Below are positions 44,742-53,204 of a stretch of 64,000 nucleotides of DNA, piece after piece. The notes under the pieces were generated by a model. That model saw only the letters and a list, made by a program, of their open reading frames with translations. It had not been told where the DNA came from and did not search any database. Each line of letters starts with the position of its first letter. The first letter of the stretch is position 1. The position numbers were made by a program, and so were the translations under genes. This DNA is from Chryseobacterium sp. Bi04 (lineage in GTDB: Bacteria > Bacteroidota > Bacteroidia > Flavobacteriales > Weeksellaceae). The stretch lies in assembly GCF_918698085.1 (NCBI RefSeq), contig NZ_CAKKLP010000010.1:1-64000 (forward strand), in the 5' to 3' direction.

Positions 44742-45788
44742 CTACAAAGAATCCCTTTGAATAAATTTAAAAACATTATTTACAGATTCCTTTTTATTTT
44801 TTAAAATCATATAGGCTGCGGATTCTCCCATGGCTTTAAAATCTGTAGTAATCACAGTAATTCCAAGCAATTCTTTAAGCGGAGTTTCGTTGTAGGAAAT
44901 AATGCCGATGTCTTCACCCAATTTCAGATTTTTCTGCCTGATTTGTTTAACTAAATTCACCAGATCACGTTCCCGAATGGTGATGAAAATATCCTTATCC
45001 TGCAGTTCCATGTCGGGATAAATTTCGTCAAGAATTTCATAATCAAGCTTAAAATCCTTACAAAACTTCTCAAAACCACGCACAATACGGAAAGGATAGG
45101 GGTGAATGGATTTATCGGGATACACTAAAATTATCTTTTCGTATTTCTTTATTTTATCTAAACCTTCTTTTAAAGCGTTGTAGATATCATGTTCGAAATC
45201 CTGAAAAATAGAGCCGTATTCCCCGGAAATATTAGGCTTGGTATTATCCAGCAATAGCAATTTATTTTTTGGGATTTGTTCAATCATATCCAACACCTGC
45301 TGTGTGGAGCTGGTGTGTTTAGATTGTTCATCCCTAAAATGGGGCATGATCACATAATAATCGAATCCGCCCAGGTTCTTTTTTAAGGAATTGATGAAAA
45401 GTGTTTCGTCACAATGATAAATATACATCTCAACATTGCCTTTGGTACCGATTGCATTGACGAAATAATTATAGATCATCATTTTATAAGTGCTCGGTTT
45501 ATTGATTAGAAAGAAAATATTGATAACATCATTTTTATTAATACGGGAGATATAATAACCTTTTCCCTTTACAGATTCTATAATTTGCCTTTTTCGGAGC
45601 TCTTTATAAGCTTTTTCTACAGTATCTCTTGAAAGAAAGCAGGATTCGCTGAGTTCATTTATAGAAGGAATCTTTTCCCCAATTTTGATCTCCCCACTGT
45701 CAATTCCATTAAGGATAGAATCTACAATCTGTTTGTATTTAGGAACTCGGGAATGCTCATTGATTATTATTTCAAATGTTTCTGACAT
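44742..45788 (-). CDS. GntR-family regulator with LacI-like sensor domain
   Basis: A 348-aa regulator. The GntR-type winged helix (about 12-78) reads VPKYKQIVDSILNGIDSGEIK, KIPSINELSESCFLSRDTVEKAYKEL and KGKGYYI. The remainder is a periplasmic-binding-protein-like domain, as in AraR-type pentose regulators. It sits between rhamnose genes and the minus-strand glycosidase genes, so a rhamnose- or RG-I-derived effector is the best guess. Its upstream region has a CAGGAT-type element and an inverted repeat TCCCG-N13-CGGGA (45939-45961), possibly for self-control. It is a candidate to read the CAGGAT-type elements, but this is not shown. Confidence 0.88.
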   Translation of the reverse strand: MSETFEIIINEHSRVPKYKQIVDSILNGIDSGEIKIGEKIPSINELSESCFLSRDTVEKAYKELRKRQIIESVKGKGYYISRINKNDVINIFFLINKPSTYKMMIYNYFVNAIGTKGNVEMYIYHCDETLFINSLKKNLGGFDYYVIMPHFRDEQSKHTSSTQQVLDMIEQIPKNKLLLLDNTKPNISGEYGSIFQDFEHDIYNALKEGLDKIKKYEKIILVYPDKSIHPYPFRIVRGFEKFCKDFKLDYEILDEIYPDMELQDKDIFITIRERDLVNLVKQIRQKNLKLGEDIGIISYNETPLKELLGITVITTDFKAMGESAAYMILKNKKESVNNVFKFIQRDSL

Positions 45789-46088
45789 GATATTAAGATA
45801 GGAGATATTTATTTCAGTTTAAAAAATAATTCAAAGGTTACGAACGGTGTAAGGCAAGTTACAAAAATTTTATAATAACTTTTTTTAATATGCTTTTAAT
45901 GATTGTAAATGTTTACATATTTATTATAATTGTGACTATCCCGGTATATATTATAACGGGAAAATACAATTTTAGTATATAAAGGTGTAAAAACTTAAGT
46001 ATAGCTTACTATAATAAAGCCGTTTGATTATACTTAATCTGAAGTTTATTTCCTGTAAAGCAAAAAAACACAAAAATGGATTTTGGAA
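45789..46088. other. Upstream region of gntR
   Basis: 300 bp without a gene, AT-rich, between gntR and the Tat beta-propeller gene. It contains the element at 45938-45961. No clear -7 box is seen at the usual 27-bp distance. Confidence 0.55.
45938..45961 (-). promoter_or_regulatory. CAGGAT-type element and inverted repeat before gntR
   Basis: On the minus strand it reads ATACCGGGATAGTC, matching the AGTACAGGATAG consensus in most positions. TCCCG (45939-45943) and CGGGA (45957-45961) form an inverted repeat with a 13-bp spacer. It is 150 bp from the gntR start, farther than the other copies. Confidence 0.5.
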
Positions 46089-47177
46089 TTAAATTTTAGT
46101 GTTTATAATTTCAAAGACAAAAGAGGTAGACGTTTCGAACTTTCCTCCCTGCGTGGCTCCGAATAGAAATTTAGGGGTCTTACCGTCTTTGTCCATTAAA
46201 ATCATGGGGCGTTCTAATCTCCCGAATCGTTTTAAATGATTAGGTGGTACAGGCTCCTTAATATAAGTCTTCATATTAAGATAAGCGATTTTCGGTTGGG
46301 ACCATTGAAGACCGTTCCTGGAAGTTAGATGTAAACCGTATTCATGATTAAAAAATCCCATATCACGGGCCACTATATGGAATTTTCCGTTTTGTTTCCA
46401 GATAAAGGCATCTTCCAGCTGGGCATTGTTCGGCTGCAATGAAAAATCAATGACAGGATTTTCCTTTATTTTCTCATAAGGACCTGCAGGGTGATCAGCC
46501 TTTGCCAGTCCATATTTTCGGTTTCCTCTCACCGGACCTTTTTGATTTTCATATTCTTCAGTGTTCCAGGATTTATAAAAAAGCCAGAATTTACCATCAT
46601 TTCCTTTTATAAAAGCAGGGTTGGTAGTACAATGGTCGTCCCATGAGCCTTTTTCCCCGGGAAGAAGCAGAGGTACTTCAGGCCTTTGCCAATCTCCGTC
46701 AAGACTTTTTGAAGTGGCAAGGCCTATCCTTTTGGTATTTGTTTTTCCGTTTTGGTTGCCCATATAAAAAAGATAATATTCGTCTTCTACTTTGGTAATT
46801 AAAGGATTATGACAAGTGGTGGCATCCCAAAATTCGCCACCTCTGGGAGCGAGAATAACTTGTTTATGCTTGAATTCTCCATAAGGGGACTCGGCTTCTG
46901 CATGGCATATTTCAGAACCATTGAGCCAGCCGCCCATCCCTTTTTCTTTTTTCCATCTGGAATAGAAAAGATGAACCTTACCATCTTCGCCCCAAATTGG
47001 AGAATTACACCAGATGTAATAATTTTCCAATGAAAAGGTCCGTCCGATTGGTTTTAAGCTGAAATAAGGTTTGTCGGAAGATGAACCTGCAAATGACAAT
47101 CCCAGAACCGCAGCTGTGATCCCAAAGGCTGAAGTCTGTAAAAAATCTCTGCGTGTAAAGTGTCTTGGCTTGTCCAT
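46089..47177 (-). CDS. Tat-exported five-bladed beta-propeller glycosidase-like protein (GH43/GH117-like)
   Basis: A 362-aa protein. It has a twin-arginine signal (FTRRDFLQTSAFGITAAVLG), so it would be exported folded. The rest resembles a five-bladed beta-propeller hydrolase: repeated blade motifs KVHLFYSRW, EYYLFYMGNQ, KFWLFYKSWN and KFHIVARDMG, with acidic residues in LENYYIWCNSPIW, EFWDATTCHNPLI, WDDHCTTNPAFI and LEDAFIW. Families GH43, GH117 and related share this layout. The substrate is unknown; RG-I side chains are possible from context. A terminator at 47305-47332 upstream and its own promoter module show it is transcribed separately. Confidence 0.7.
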   Translation of the reverse strand: MDKPRHFTRRDFLQTSAFGITAAVLGLSFAGSSSDKPYFSLKPIGRTFSLENYYIWCNSPIWGEDGKVHLFYSRWKKEKGMGGWLNGSEICHAEAESPYGEFKHKQVILAPRGGEFWDATTCHNPLITKVEDEYYLFYMGNQNGKTNTKRIGLATSKSLDGDWQRPEVPLLLPGEKGSWDDHCTTNPAFIKGNDGKFWLFYKSWNTEEYENQKGPVRGNRKYGLAKADHPAGPYEKIKENPVIDFSLQPNNAQLEDAFIWKQNGKFHIVARDMGFFNHEYGLHLTSRNGLQWSQPKIAYLNMKTYIKEPVPPNHLKRFGRLERPMILMDKDGKTPKFLFGATQGGKFETSTSFVFEIINTKI

Positions 47178-47194
47178 TTTATCTCGATTTACTG

Positions 47195-47240
47195 CTAATT
47201 TAGCATAAACATATAAGTAGACTGTCCTGTACTTTCGGTG
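47195..47240 (-). promoter_or_regulatory. CAGGAT-type promoter module before the Tat beta-propeller gene
   Basis: Minus strand: ACCGAAAGTACAGGACAGTC, with CAGGAC at 47224-47229. TAAATTAG (47195-47202), one mismatch from TAnnTTTG, begins 27 bp downstream. The flank ACCGAnAGTnCAGGA is shared with the site before the second GH28. Confidence 0.62.
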
Positions 47241-47304
47241 ATTGTTTAAACCTGAACGTATCTGTCTTTATTTGGTTTGATTTTGAAAAATTTAAAGTCA
47301 GGGC

Positions 47305-47332
47305 ATAAAAAAGTCTGCCTTTCAGCAGACTT
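47305..47332 (-). terminator. Rho-independent terminator after the 711-aa glycosidase gene
   Basis: Minus strand: AAGTCTGC, loop TGAAAG, GCAGACTT, then TTTTATG. Arms are 47311-47318 and 47325-47332. It lies 24 nt after the stop of the 711-aa gene and ends the GH28 / 1200-aa / 711-aa transcript. Confidence 0.88.
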
Positions 47333-47355
47333 CAACTATATGAATGTGAAATTTT

Positions 47356-49491
47356 TTAAGGCATTTTCTTGAAACCTTCCGCTTTTATTTTCCATGAACC
47401 GTCTTTAGGGAAACCCGGAAATTCACCTTTAGAATTGTCCCAACCTTTGAGCATCATGGCAACGGTTGTTAAAACGCCGCCATTTCCCGGAAGGTAAATT
47501 CTCAAGCGACCATCCTGAAAATTATGCCCGTTTTTCAGATATGTATTCGTCTGAATGTTCATAAAAAGCGCATCCAGAGCTTTATTTGGAAGTCCAAGTC
47601 TTGCAGCGTTCATTGCTGTCATCGGAAAATCCCAACCCCAGGTATGCTCCCAATTCCATCTTTCCCAAACGATGTCCAACGTGTTTTTCATAATTTTTTT
47701 ATCCAGTTTCGGAGATTCAGGAACCATTCCTAATGCTCCTAAAACTGCAGGGTGATCGGTCATCCATTTTGGAAATGTAAAAGAGTCTTTTGCCGATTCG
47801 GTAGACAGATAAACACCATCCTGAACCGGGAGCGGAGCCAGTTTTGAAATCACGTCATCCCATTTCTTATCTCTCGGCTGTCCCAATCTTTCTTTCCATT
47901 GTTGCGCTGTTTTCAGTGCCCAATCCCAATAGGCCACTTCATAAGTCGGGTTATACGTATCTTTTGCAGGGAAAACTTCCTGTGCAGGAATTACTCCTTT
48001 ACCTAGATTATAACGGTTTTTTTCTTTGTCATAAGTAGCAAAATCTGCCATAAAATCTGCTGTTGCAAAAATCAGGTCCTTATATTTTTCCAAAACTTTC
48101 TTATCCTGCTTGTCACGGTACAAAAGTTCGGTCATATAAATAAGATGCGGTTGTTCCCAGATCAAAAATGCAGCGACAGAAGAAGGGCTTTCATTTCCAT
48201 CATTATCAGACATTTTAATCCATCTAACGCCTTTGTAACCTTGTCTTTCGGCTAGTTTTTTTGCTTTGTCAAACGATCTGAAATAATAATCTAGTTGTTT
48301 TTCCAAAATTTCAGGTCTTCCCCATAAAGCGTAATGAACGCCATGCCACCAATGCATTTCTGTGTGCGGTTTTCCGTACCAGCTGTTGAAAGTTAAACCT
48401 GTTTCCTGTGGCGGATTGCTTCCTCCACACTGAACTTTTGTTAAATATTCTGACAGCACAACTCTGCGTTCCAGTTCATTTGCTCTTGGATCCGTACTGC
48501 CTTCAAAATCTACAGCAGCACCACTTTTCCAGAAAGATTCCCATCCCGCATTGCTTTCTTTTTCGGCATCAGCAAATAATGTTTTACTGCTTTTTGTATT
48601 TTTATCGGAGAATTCTACACTTAATTCAATTGTTTTGTTTTTAGAAGAAGGTTCGTACAGGAAATAATGTTTTCCGGCTTCCCGCAGCTTTCCGTCTGTG
48701 AAATAAAATTGAGTATAATAATCAGAACTCTGCAATTGGTGTTCAATCAATCCCTGAGTTTGATTTGATGAAATAATTTTCGTTGTATGATCATTTTCAT
48801 TTCCGTAAAAAGCAGCATCATCCAGAAACTGTCCTGTTGGAGAAGGGTAGCGTGCAAAAACCTTTAATCTGTTTTGAGAAATCAAATCCGACTCAATTTT
48901 AACTCCAATTTTATCGGAATTTTGAAAAGAGGCAGTCCAGACTTTTACAGGTATTCCGTCTAGTGAAAATTCACTTGTGATAATTCCTGTCCAAAGATCA
49001 ATTTTTTGATTAATGTTGGTAAGATCTGATATTTTTGCTTTCTGGCCGTCTTTTTTAAGTAATTCCAGACCAATATTTCCCAGTTGCAGACGGTGTTGGT
49101 TCACACGAAAATATTCTACAGCGCCTTTATTTCGTTCAGGTTCTTTTAATTGAACACTGTACAATGCTTTACGTCTTTCATTGTTGAAATCGTACGCTTT
49201 TAATGTTTCCTCAAATTTATAATCTTTAGTATTTGGAAAGCTGTTCCAACCCCATTCAGACTGAGTTCCGAGAGAAACACCTTTCTTGTAATATTCAGGA
49301 AACGACTGCATTCCGGTAATGTCGACCGTATACGCAAATTTTCCGTTACCAACCGTTAAAGAAGATAAAGTATCAGCTTTTGTGTTGACGATATTATGAC
49401 GCTGAACGACTTTTTTACGGTCAATTTTTTGAGCATTGAGAGAAGAAAATCCAATGCAAAAAAGACTTAGATATATGACTAATTTCTTCAT
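47356..49491 (-). CDS. Secreted six-hairpin glycosidase-like protein, family uncertain
   Basis: A 711-aa protein with a signal peptide (1-20, SSLNAQ). The N-terminal part (about 25-320) looks like the beta-sandwich of GH65/GH95-type enzymes (TLSSLTVGNGKFAYTVDITGMQSF). The C-terminal part (about 330-690) is an (alpha/alpha)6-type barrel with TEMHWWHGVHYALWGRPE, GYKGVRWIKMSDNDGNESPS and NWEHTWGWDFPMTAMNAARLG. The family cannot be fixed by eye, and no catalytic pair is claimed, though the acidic residues in those motifs are candidates. It is the last gene of the GH28 / 1200-aa / 711-aa set. Context points to a role on RG-I or another rhamnose- or galactose-containing glycan. Confidence 0.7.
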   Translation of the reverse strand: MKKLVIYLSLFCIGFSSLNAQKIDRKKVVQRHNIVNTKADTLSSLTVGNGKFAYTVDITGMQSFPEYYKKGVSLGTQSEWGWNSFPNTKDYKFEETLKAYDFNNERRKALYSVQLKEPERNKGAVEYFRVNQHRLQLGNIGLELLKKDGQKAKISDLTNINQKIDLWTGIITSEFSLDGIPVKVWTASFQNSDKIGVKIESDLISQNRLKVFARYPSPTGQFLDDAAFYGNENDHTTKIISSNQTQGLIEHQLQSSDYYTQFYFTDGKLREAGKHYFLYEPSSKNKTIELSVEFSDKNTKSSKTLFADAEKESNAGWESFWKSGAAVDFEGSTDPRANELERRVVLSEYLTKVQCGGSNPPQETGLTFNSWYGKPHTEMHWWHGVHYALWGRPEILEKQLDYYFRSFDKAKKLAERQGYKGVRWIKMSDNDGNESPSSVAAFLIWEQPHLIYMTELLYRDKQDKKVLEKYKDLIFATADFMADFATYDKEKNRYNLGKGVIPAQEVFPAKDTYNPTYEVAYWDWALKTAQQWKERLGQPRDKKWDDVISKLAPLPVQDGVYLSTESAKDSFTFPKWMTDHPAVLGALGMVPESPKLDKKIMKNTLDIVWERWNWEHTWGWDFPMTAMNAARLGLPNKALDALFMNIQTNTYLKNGHNFQDGRLRIYLPGNGGVLTTVAMMLKGWDNSKGEFPGFPKDGSWKIKAEGFKKMP

Positions 49492-49527
49492 TTTTTTAAT
49501 TTATTTTATTGAATCAGGCGTTGTCGA

Positions 49528-49580
49528 ACTTGAAATAAGTTTCGGCTAAAGCCTTGATATTTTTGTTATGTATAACGTCT
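49528..49580. repeat. Intergenic hairpin repeat, family B (reverse)
   Basis: AAGTTTCGGCTAAAGCC is the reverse complement of the GGCTTTAGCCGAAACTT string seen at 26702-26718. It occupies the gap between the 1200-aa and 711-aa genes. Confidence 0.6.
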
Positions 49581-49597
49581 CTATTGATATTTTATAT

Positions 49598-52500
49598 TTA
49601 TTTAAGGACAGTGGCACTCATCAATCCGATGACGACATCGTTGCTTACTGCTGTTAATTGTATTGATTTTAATTCTTTATTCGGATCAATCGGCAAATCA
49701 AGAACAGTTGCAGCACCACCTTCTACAGCACGGTCTGTAAATCCTTTGATGCCTGAATATTTGGTTAAGCTTCCTCCTTTGTATAATTCTCCGGTTTTCA
49801 ATTTTACCCGGTATGGAATTTTATCATCAGGAATTTCAAAAGCAAAATTATCATCAAATAAATCCTGTTCAATCGGCCACCAGTTTATAGGGTTTTTCAG
49901 TTCTAATTCTGTGTGGGTACCATCAGAATATTGAACCGTAATTGTCCCATTTATAATCTGCGACTGCATCGGATTGGTAGAACCTGCCATCAGGAAGTAG
50001 ATTTTTTTTCCTTTTCCTGTCAATGGAATTTCAACCGATTTCGGGAAATTATCCCACTGGCTGGTAAAGACAATATTTTTATCTGCATTATCAATTAAAA
50101 AAGGAATTCCGAGAAAATCAACTTTACCGTTTTTTCTATTATTCATCAATCCACTGTCGTCAATCTGAGCAGTGATTAATGGATAACACCAATTCCCGAT
50201 TCCCTGCCATGGAAGCTGTAGAGTAGGGACGCTGAGCCTTGGTGAAAGATATTTTTGATTAAAAATTTGGGTTACTTTTTCGTTATATTTTGACTGTAAC
50301 GAAACAGGATTAAATTCACCTTGAGTTTCAATTTCCCAGTCTGTTATTTCTACATTTTGCTTGATTCCATTATATTCAAGTTCAACAGAATTAGTTCCTT
50401 TGCTTAAAACATTTGTCGGAATTTCAATTGATGTAGATTGATTTTTCTGAGTTGTAAAAGTTTTATTTAAACCATTAATACTCAATTTTCCATTGATGTT
50501 ATTTAATGATTTGGATTGAATTTGTAACTTTTTATTCACCCATTTAATTTGTAAAGGATATTGAATATCAACATTTACAGGCTGCCACCATTTCGTTCCG
50601 TTTTGTTCCAACTGAACGAAAAAAGTTCCCTTTCTTTCCTGTTGATTTAATTCAAACTTGTGGTTAACCACCCCGTCTTCTCCCTTCGGTCGAATCCACC
50701 CCTCCAGAGGAGGGGAATTTTTGATCAGTTCTTGTGGATCGTAGATTTGAGTGATTTTCTTTTTTGGATCTAAATTCCATTGAATATTTTCAGAAATGTA
50801 ACTTAGATAATCTGTCTTTTCAGTGGTTAATTCTTCCCCGGAATAGATAATTTCAATGGTAAATTCTTTCCCTTTTTCTGTTTCCAGTTTTACAAAAGGT
50901 TGCAAAATAGAATTCGGTTGAATTGTCCAATTTATTTTTTTACCATTTACTTTTACGGATTTTATCTGAGTATAATTTATCGGAATTAACAAATCAAGTG
51001 AAACAGGATTTATAAAGTTTGATTTAAACCAATAATTCGTTTTTTTAGAATTTCTTTTAAATTTAAATTCCCAATCCGGAAGTTTCAGTTCTGCAAAATT
51101 CCAGTCTCTGGGAAATCCCGGTTTTATGTTAATTTTATTTTCTAATAATTTTGGGTAAACTCCAAAAAGTCCTTCCGTTAAAGTTCTTGCAGCGACTCCA
51201 ATTGGATCAGCAAAATCCCGGTACAATTCGCCACGAAAAGCATCATAATGCGATAACTGTTCGAAATTTCCCGGACTGATTCCATAATACATACTTTCGG
51301 CAAGATTCCCTTTCCAAAGCAGGTAGGCATCTTCGCTTCTCCCTGATTGCCAATAGGCTAAAGCCGTCTGTAGGTTTTCTGCCAAAGCTACATTGTTGAT
51401 CGACCAATCATAAGGCTGCCAGTTGGTGGTGGAAAGGGTATAATAATTTTTATTTTTTTCACCTTTTACCGTTATGGGAATCTTCGGAATATGATTGCTG
51501 ATGTACTGCGTGTTTTGATAATCTTCAAATTCGTTCAAAATATAAGCGTCCGAAACATGATAAATTGACCAGATTCCTGGCTTGTCATGAAGAATTTGAT
51601 TGCCCAAAGCATCTTTAAATTCCGCAAAATAACCGTTCTTTTTAATCCAAAGCTGACTTTTCATGGCATTTAAAATAGATTCAGCTTCTTTTTCGTAAGG
51701 AGTAGAATCTTCGCCAATCAATTTCGCCAGTTTTGCCATTTCACGATTGGCTCTGTAATTATAAGCCGAAGTATGTGTCACTTTTCCACCTGAATATTGA
51801 AGCGCATCACTTGCCCAAATTGCAGCATATGCATCGTACAAATCTCCACGTTTGAAATTTCTTTTTTCCCAATTCATGTGACGAACCATTGTTGGCCACA
51901 TTTTCTTCAGAAATTCTTTATCTCCGGTGTAATTGAAATGCGAAAACATCTGGTCAAAAAACACCAGATTCATATTATAATGATGCGGTTTTGAATTATC
52001 ATTCGGATTTCTTGAAATATATCCGCTGGAAAACACCGAAGTTCCCATTTTCTCTTTGTGTCTTGCCAAATGCAACAGTGTATCCATTTCAACGGGCGCA
52101 GAATCCGGCTTCAAAACCTGAGAATTTGCATAGCTTTCAAAATGTTCTTTTGCGCGGTCGTGCCAACTGAGAACATCAGCTGCATAAGCTCCACGCCACG
52201 CATTTAATCTCATCCTCCAGGCAACAGCGCCGTGCATAAAGGTCGGGCTTTCCCAGATTCCGTCTGCGGCAACGGCTAATGTTTCTCCGAAATTATTTAA
52301 ATCTGCATCGGGAGTTTTTAGCTGAATTCTATTGATTAAATTTAATCGGGATTGCTCGGCTTCTTTAAAAATTGTTGCAAGTTGCTCGTCTGAAAAGTTT
52401 TTCTCTGATTTTCCTTTTTTAATTTGAATATAAACAGGATTTTTCTGTGCAGAATAAGCTGCGTAAATAATCGGAGATTCTTCGTTTTTATTTTGAGTAA

Positions 52501-53200
52501 ACTTAGCGAGATTTTCCAACGTTTTCGCATCTGTCAATTGTAATGAATTAGCATTTGAAAAACTTCCGTTGATAAGCTGATTTTCTTTTTTCTTGTTTAA
52601 ATAAGTAAGCTCAAACTGGTTTTTATTGATTTGAAACTCGTTGCCTTCACAATATTCCGGAAGCAGATAAAATCCTGATTCCGGATCGGCACCGATGTCT
52701 CCATTTCTGCTGAATGTCGTTCCGCTTGCACCGCCATAAACGGCATAAATTTTTGATGAAGGATCAACATTTTCCATTTCCATTTTTAAAACCAAACCTT
52801 CTTCTTTTGATTGAGCTAAAACGGTTAATTTTAAGCTTCCATTTCCAAGAATCGGATCTTCAATAGTATAAAGCATCGATCCGGGACGATAGCGCGTTTC
52901 AATTGTATTAGCCTGAATTAATTTTTTAATGTAATTTCCTTTCTGAATAACGAACTGAAGATTTCCTCCCATTCCGGGAAGATATAACGCAAATTCCGGT
53001 AAATCTCCTGCTTCCACCCGCGAAGCACGATTGTCTCCATACAAAGCACGGTTGAATCTGTATTTTCCGTTGACCAACAAAAAATCGCCTTTGTCTTCTT
53101 TATAATGCAGTTCTCTTTCGTTTTCCTGCCAATGTTTAGACTGGGAAAAAGAATAGGATGATAAAACAATCAGTCCGGCGAATATGATTCTTCTTCGCAT
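49598..53200 (-). CDS. Large secreted DUF4450-type protein with (alpha/alpha)-barrel glycosidase region
   Basis: A 1200-aa protein with a signal peptide (1-19, SYSFSQ). The N-terminal region (about 20-210; RELHYKEDKGDFLLVNGKYRFNRAL without further quoting) matches what I recall of DUF4450 proteins from Bacteroidota. A helical glycosidase-like region (about 290-700) includes FMHGAVAWRMRLNAWRGAY, WPTMVRHMNWEKRN and GLFGVYPKLLENKI. The C-terminal 450 residues are beta-rich, with a bacterial-Ig-like part and a terminal sandwich. No activity can be assigned from the sequence. It starts 4 nt after the GH28 stop, so the two are cotranscribed. Its size and position make it a strong candidate for an undescribed pectin-active enzyme. 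Confidence 0.65.
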   Translation of the reverse strand: MRRRIIFAGLIVLSSYSFSQSKHWQENERELHYKEDKGDFLLVNGKYRFNRALYGDNRASRVEAGDLPEFALYLPGMGGNLQFVIQKGNYIKKLIQANTIETRYRPGSMLYTIEDPILGNGSLKLTVLAQSKEEGLVLKMEMENVDPSSKIYAVYGGASGTTFSRNGDIGADPESGFYLLPEYCEGNEFQINKNQFELTYLNKKKENQLINGSFSNANSLQLTDAKTLENLAKFTQNKNEESPIIYAAYSAQKNPVYIQIKKGKSEKNFSDEQLATIFKEAEQSRLNLINRIQLKTPDADLNNFGETLAVAADGIWESPTFMHGAVAWRMRLNAWRGAYAADVLSWHDRAKEHFESYANSQVLKPDSAPVEMDTLLHLARHKEKMGTSVFSSGYISRNPNDNSKPHHYNMNLVFFDQMFSHFNYTGDKEFLKKMWPTMVRHMNWEKRNFKRGDLYDAYAAIWASDALQYSGGKVTHTSAYNYRANREMAKLAKLIGEDSTPYEKEAESILNAMKSQLWIKKNGYFAEFKDALGNQILHDKPGIWSIYHVSDAYILNEFEDYQNTQYISNHIPKIPITVKGEKNKNYYTLSTTNWQPYDWSINNVALAENLQTALAYWQSGRSEDAYLLWKGNLAESMYYGISPGNFEQLSHYDAFRGELYRDFADPIGVAARTLTEGLFGVYPKLLENKINIKPGFPRDWNFAELKLPDWEFKFKRNSKKTNYWFKSNFINPVSLDLLIPINYTQIKSVKVNGKKINWTIQPNSILQPFVKLETEKGKEFTIEIIYSGEELTTEKTDYLSYISENIQWNLDPKKKITQIYDPQELIKNSPPLEGWIRPKGEDGVVNHKFELNQQERKGTFFVQLEQNGTKWWQPVNVDIQYPLQIKWVNKKLQIQSKSLNNINGKLSINGLNKTFTTQKNQSTSIEIPTNVLSKGTNSVELEYNGIKQNVEITDWEIETQGEFNPVSLQSKYNEKVTQIFNQKYLSPRLSVPTLQLPWQGIGNWCYPLITAQIDDSGLMNNRKNGKVDFLGIPFLIDNADKNIVFTSQWDNFPKSVEIPLTGKGKKIYFLMAGSTNPMQSQIINGTITVQYSDGTHTELELKNPINWWPIEQDLFDDNFAFEIPDDKIPYRVKLKTGELYKGGSLTKYSGIKGFTDRAVEGGAATVLDLPIDPNKELKSIQLTAVSNDVVIGLMSATVLK

Positions 53201-53204
53201 TTTA

